NCBI RefSeq assembly: GCF_025460765.1
Contig: NZ_JAMWEG010000025.1
Span: 31,387-95,386 of the forward strand
Source: Micromonospora sp. MA102
Lineage (GTDB): Bacteria; Actinomycetota; Actinomycetes; Mycobacteriales; Micromonosporaceae
DNA length: 64,000 nucleotides
Reading direction: 5' to 3'
The position numbers and the translations under genes are program-made. The notes under the pieces were generated by a model. It was given only the letters and a program-made list of their open reading frames with translations, was not told the DNA's origin and made no database searches. Below, in pieces: positions 63,378-64,000 of this stretch (positions within the stretch are counted from its first letter, which is position 1; every line of letters starts with the position of its first letter).

Positions 63378-63428
63378 TGTCGTGTCCCGGCTGATGCTTT
63401 ACATCGGCGTCCCACCTGATGCTTGACA
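63378..63428 (+). repeat. Diverged left end of a third IS481-like unit
   Basis: It begins TGTCGTGTCCCGG and contains CTGATGCTTTACA and CTGATGCTTGACA 25 bp apart, the same two-motif architecture and period as the other left ends. The second motif supplies a TTGACA (63423-63428) that is a consensus -35. Confidence 0.6.
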
Positions 63429-63453
63429 AGATTCGCGCCAACGGCGGAATGAT
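63423..63453 (+). promoter_or_regulatory. Promoter of the third cassette gene, -35 inside the element end
   Basis: TTGACA and AATGAT (63448-63453) are 19 bp apart and the -10 ends six nt before GTG 63460. The -35 is part of the terminal motif, so the end itself drives the gene. Confidence 0.5.
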
Positions 63454-63459
63454 GTCCGC

Positions 63460-63954
63460 GTGTTCGAGCCGGGATCGCGGTCCAAGCAGGTCGCAACGTT
63501 CATGCTGCCAGCGGACGTAGCCGCCTTCAGCGAGGTGATAGCGCCCTCAATCGCTGGGCTGGCGCAATGGGAGACCCACGACCGGAAGATTGGCATCGTT
63601 CCGCACGAATCTCTCCCGTCGGCGATGCAGCACGACGGCGTGCAGGCGTTCCTCCGGCTGCTCGGCCGCGACGGCGGTACCGTCGGACCCCTTATCCAGT
63701 ACCTGCACACGTCCGTTTGGACCACGGACGACGAGGTACTTGCGGCCACGGGCGGCCGATACCGGCCAGCATACGGCCAACCCGAGGAAATGACGCCAGG
63801 GCGACTGGCATTCAAGTGGTTCCCGGACGACGAGGCCGACTGCGTACGGCGCGACTTCGTGGAGCTGGCGGGCTGTTCCGCACCGGGTTTGATGGAGACA
63901 TCGAAACCTGGGAGGAACACCGGCGATGCCCGCACCGAAGAAGTACAACGATGA
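63460..63954 (+). CDS. Protein of unknown function, C-terminus replaced by IS3-type sequence
   Basis: The frame reads SKQVATFMLPADVAAFSEVI, KIGIVPHESLPSAMQHDGVQ and GRLAFKWFPDDEADCVRRDF. No family is recognised. Native sequence appears to stop near ELAGCSAP (about 63873-63885), where the left end of an IS3-type element begins (TGTTCCGCACCGGGTTTGAT); the last 20 or so codons, to VQR, are read from the element out of its own frame. It is the third gene behind an IS481-like end. Leaderless-type promoter. Confidence 0.65.
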   Translation: MFEPGSRSKQVATFMLPADVAAFSEVIAPSIAGLAQWETHDRKIGIVPHESLPSAMQHDGVQAFLRLLGRDGGTVGPLIQYLHTSVWTTDDEVLAATGGRYRPAYGQPEEMTPGRLAFKWFPDDEADCVRRDFVELAGCSAPGLMETSKPGRNTGDARTEEVQR

Positions 63955-64000
63955 GTTGCGTGAGCGTGCGACCCGGTTGGCGGTCGAGGCCCGTCGGGAT
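63926..64000 (+). CDS. IS3-family transposase OrfA, N-terminus only (cut by window edge)
   Basis: ATG 63926 with GGGAGGA upstream opens MPAPKKYNDELRERATRLAV followed by EARRD, the usual start of actinobacterial IS3-type OrfA (transposase_8) proteins. It runs off the window. The upstream 50 bp, including GGGTTTGATGGAGAC and GGGAGGAACACC, look like this element's left end, which interrupts the gene at 63460. Confidence 0.8.
   Translation, partial: MPAPKKYNDELRERATRLAVEARRD

Overview
The window is chromosomal DNA of a high-GC (about 70%) actinomycete. Gene content, codon use, a mannosyltransferase of the Pmt type, the DUF4383 pair and the many SD-less GTG starts preceded by TANNNT at 6-8 nt all fit Micromonosporaceae (Micromonospora or a close relative). 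I infer the genus from protein resemblance only.

Regions 0-57 kb are mostly stable, housekeeping and regulatory genes. From the left: a Bmp-type nucleoside ABC transporter operon (lipoprotein, ATPase with a likely CTG start, two permeases); a divergent TetR/membrane-protein pair sharing two near-identical palindromic operators; a maltose/maltodextrin block (neopullulanase-like GH13, malG-malF-malE, divergent LacI regulator, alpha-glucosidase) with three GCAAG/CTTGC-type operator candidates; then trpS, a CBS-domain protein, galE-galK, the sulfate-activation set cysQ-cysD-cysN, and an information-processing stretch pth, rplY, prs, glmU, tRNA-Gln. A helix-turn-helix plus LAGLIDADG-like gene sits beside the tRNA. 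Next come a desaturase with TetR regulator, two DUF4383 membrane proteins, an ABC-F ATPase, a translationally coupled rsmA / 16-codon ORF / ispE run, tatD, metG, rsmI and pmt, a candidate antisense-strand small RNA, a vWA-domain protein with an exported partner, a phosphopantetheinyl transferase and several small or membrane proteins (DUF4352, DUF2188, Excalibur, LtrA).

From about 55 kb decay and mobility increase: a frameshifted DUF1579-like gene, an IS110 transposase broken by two frameshifts, and at 58.8 kb the 3' end of a tRNA or tmRNA gene with its own terminator but no gene body, which looks like an attachment-site scar. I infer that an island begins there and runs off the right edge.

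The most unusual structure is at 60.2-64.0 kb. An IS481-type element with a three-repeat C-terminal extension carries a WapI-like immunity gene as cargo. It is followed head-to-tail by a 570-bp unit with the same 52-bp ends and a different small gene, then by a third, diverged left end in front of another gene. A 16-bp direct repeat separates the units. Serial insertion at one target, with cargo capture, would explain this. The third gene has itself been entered by an IS3-type element whose orfA runs off the window.
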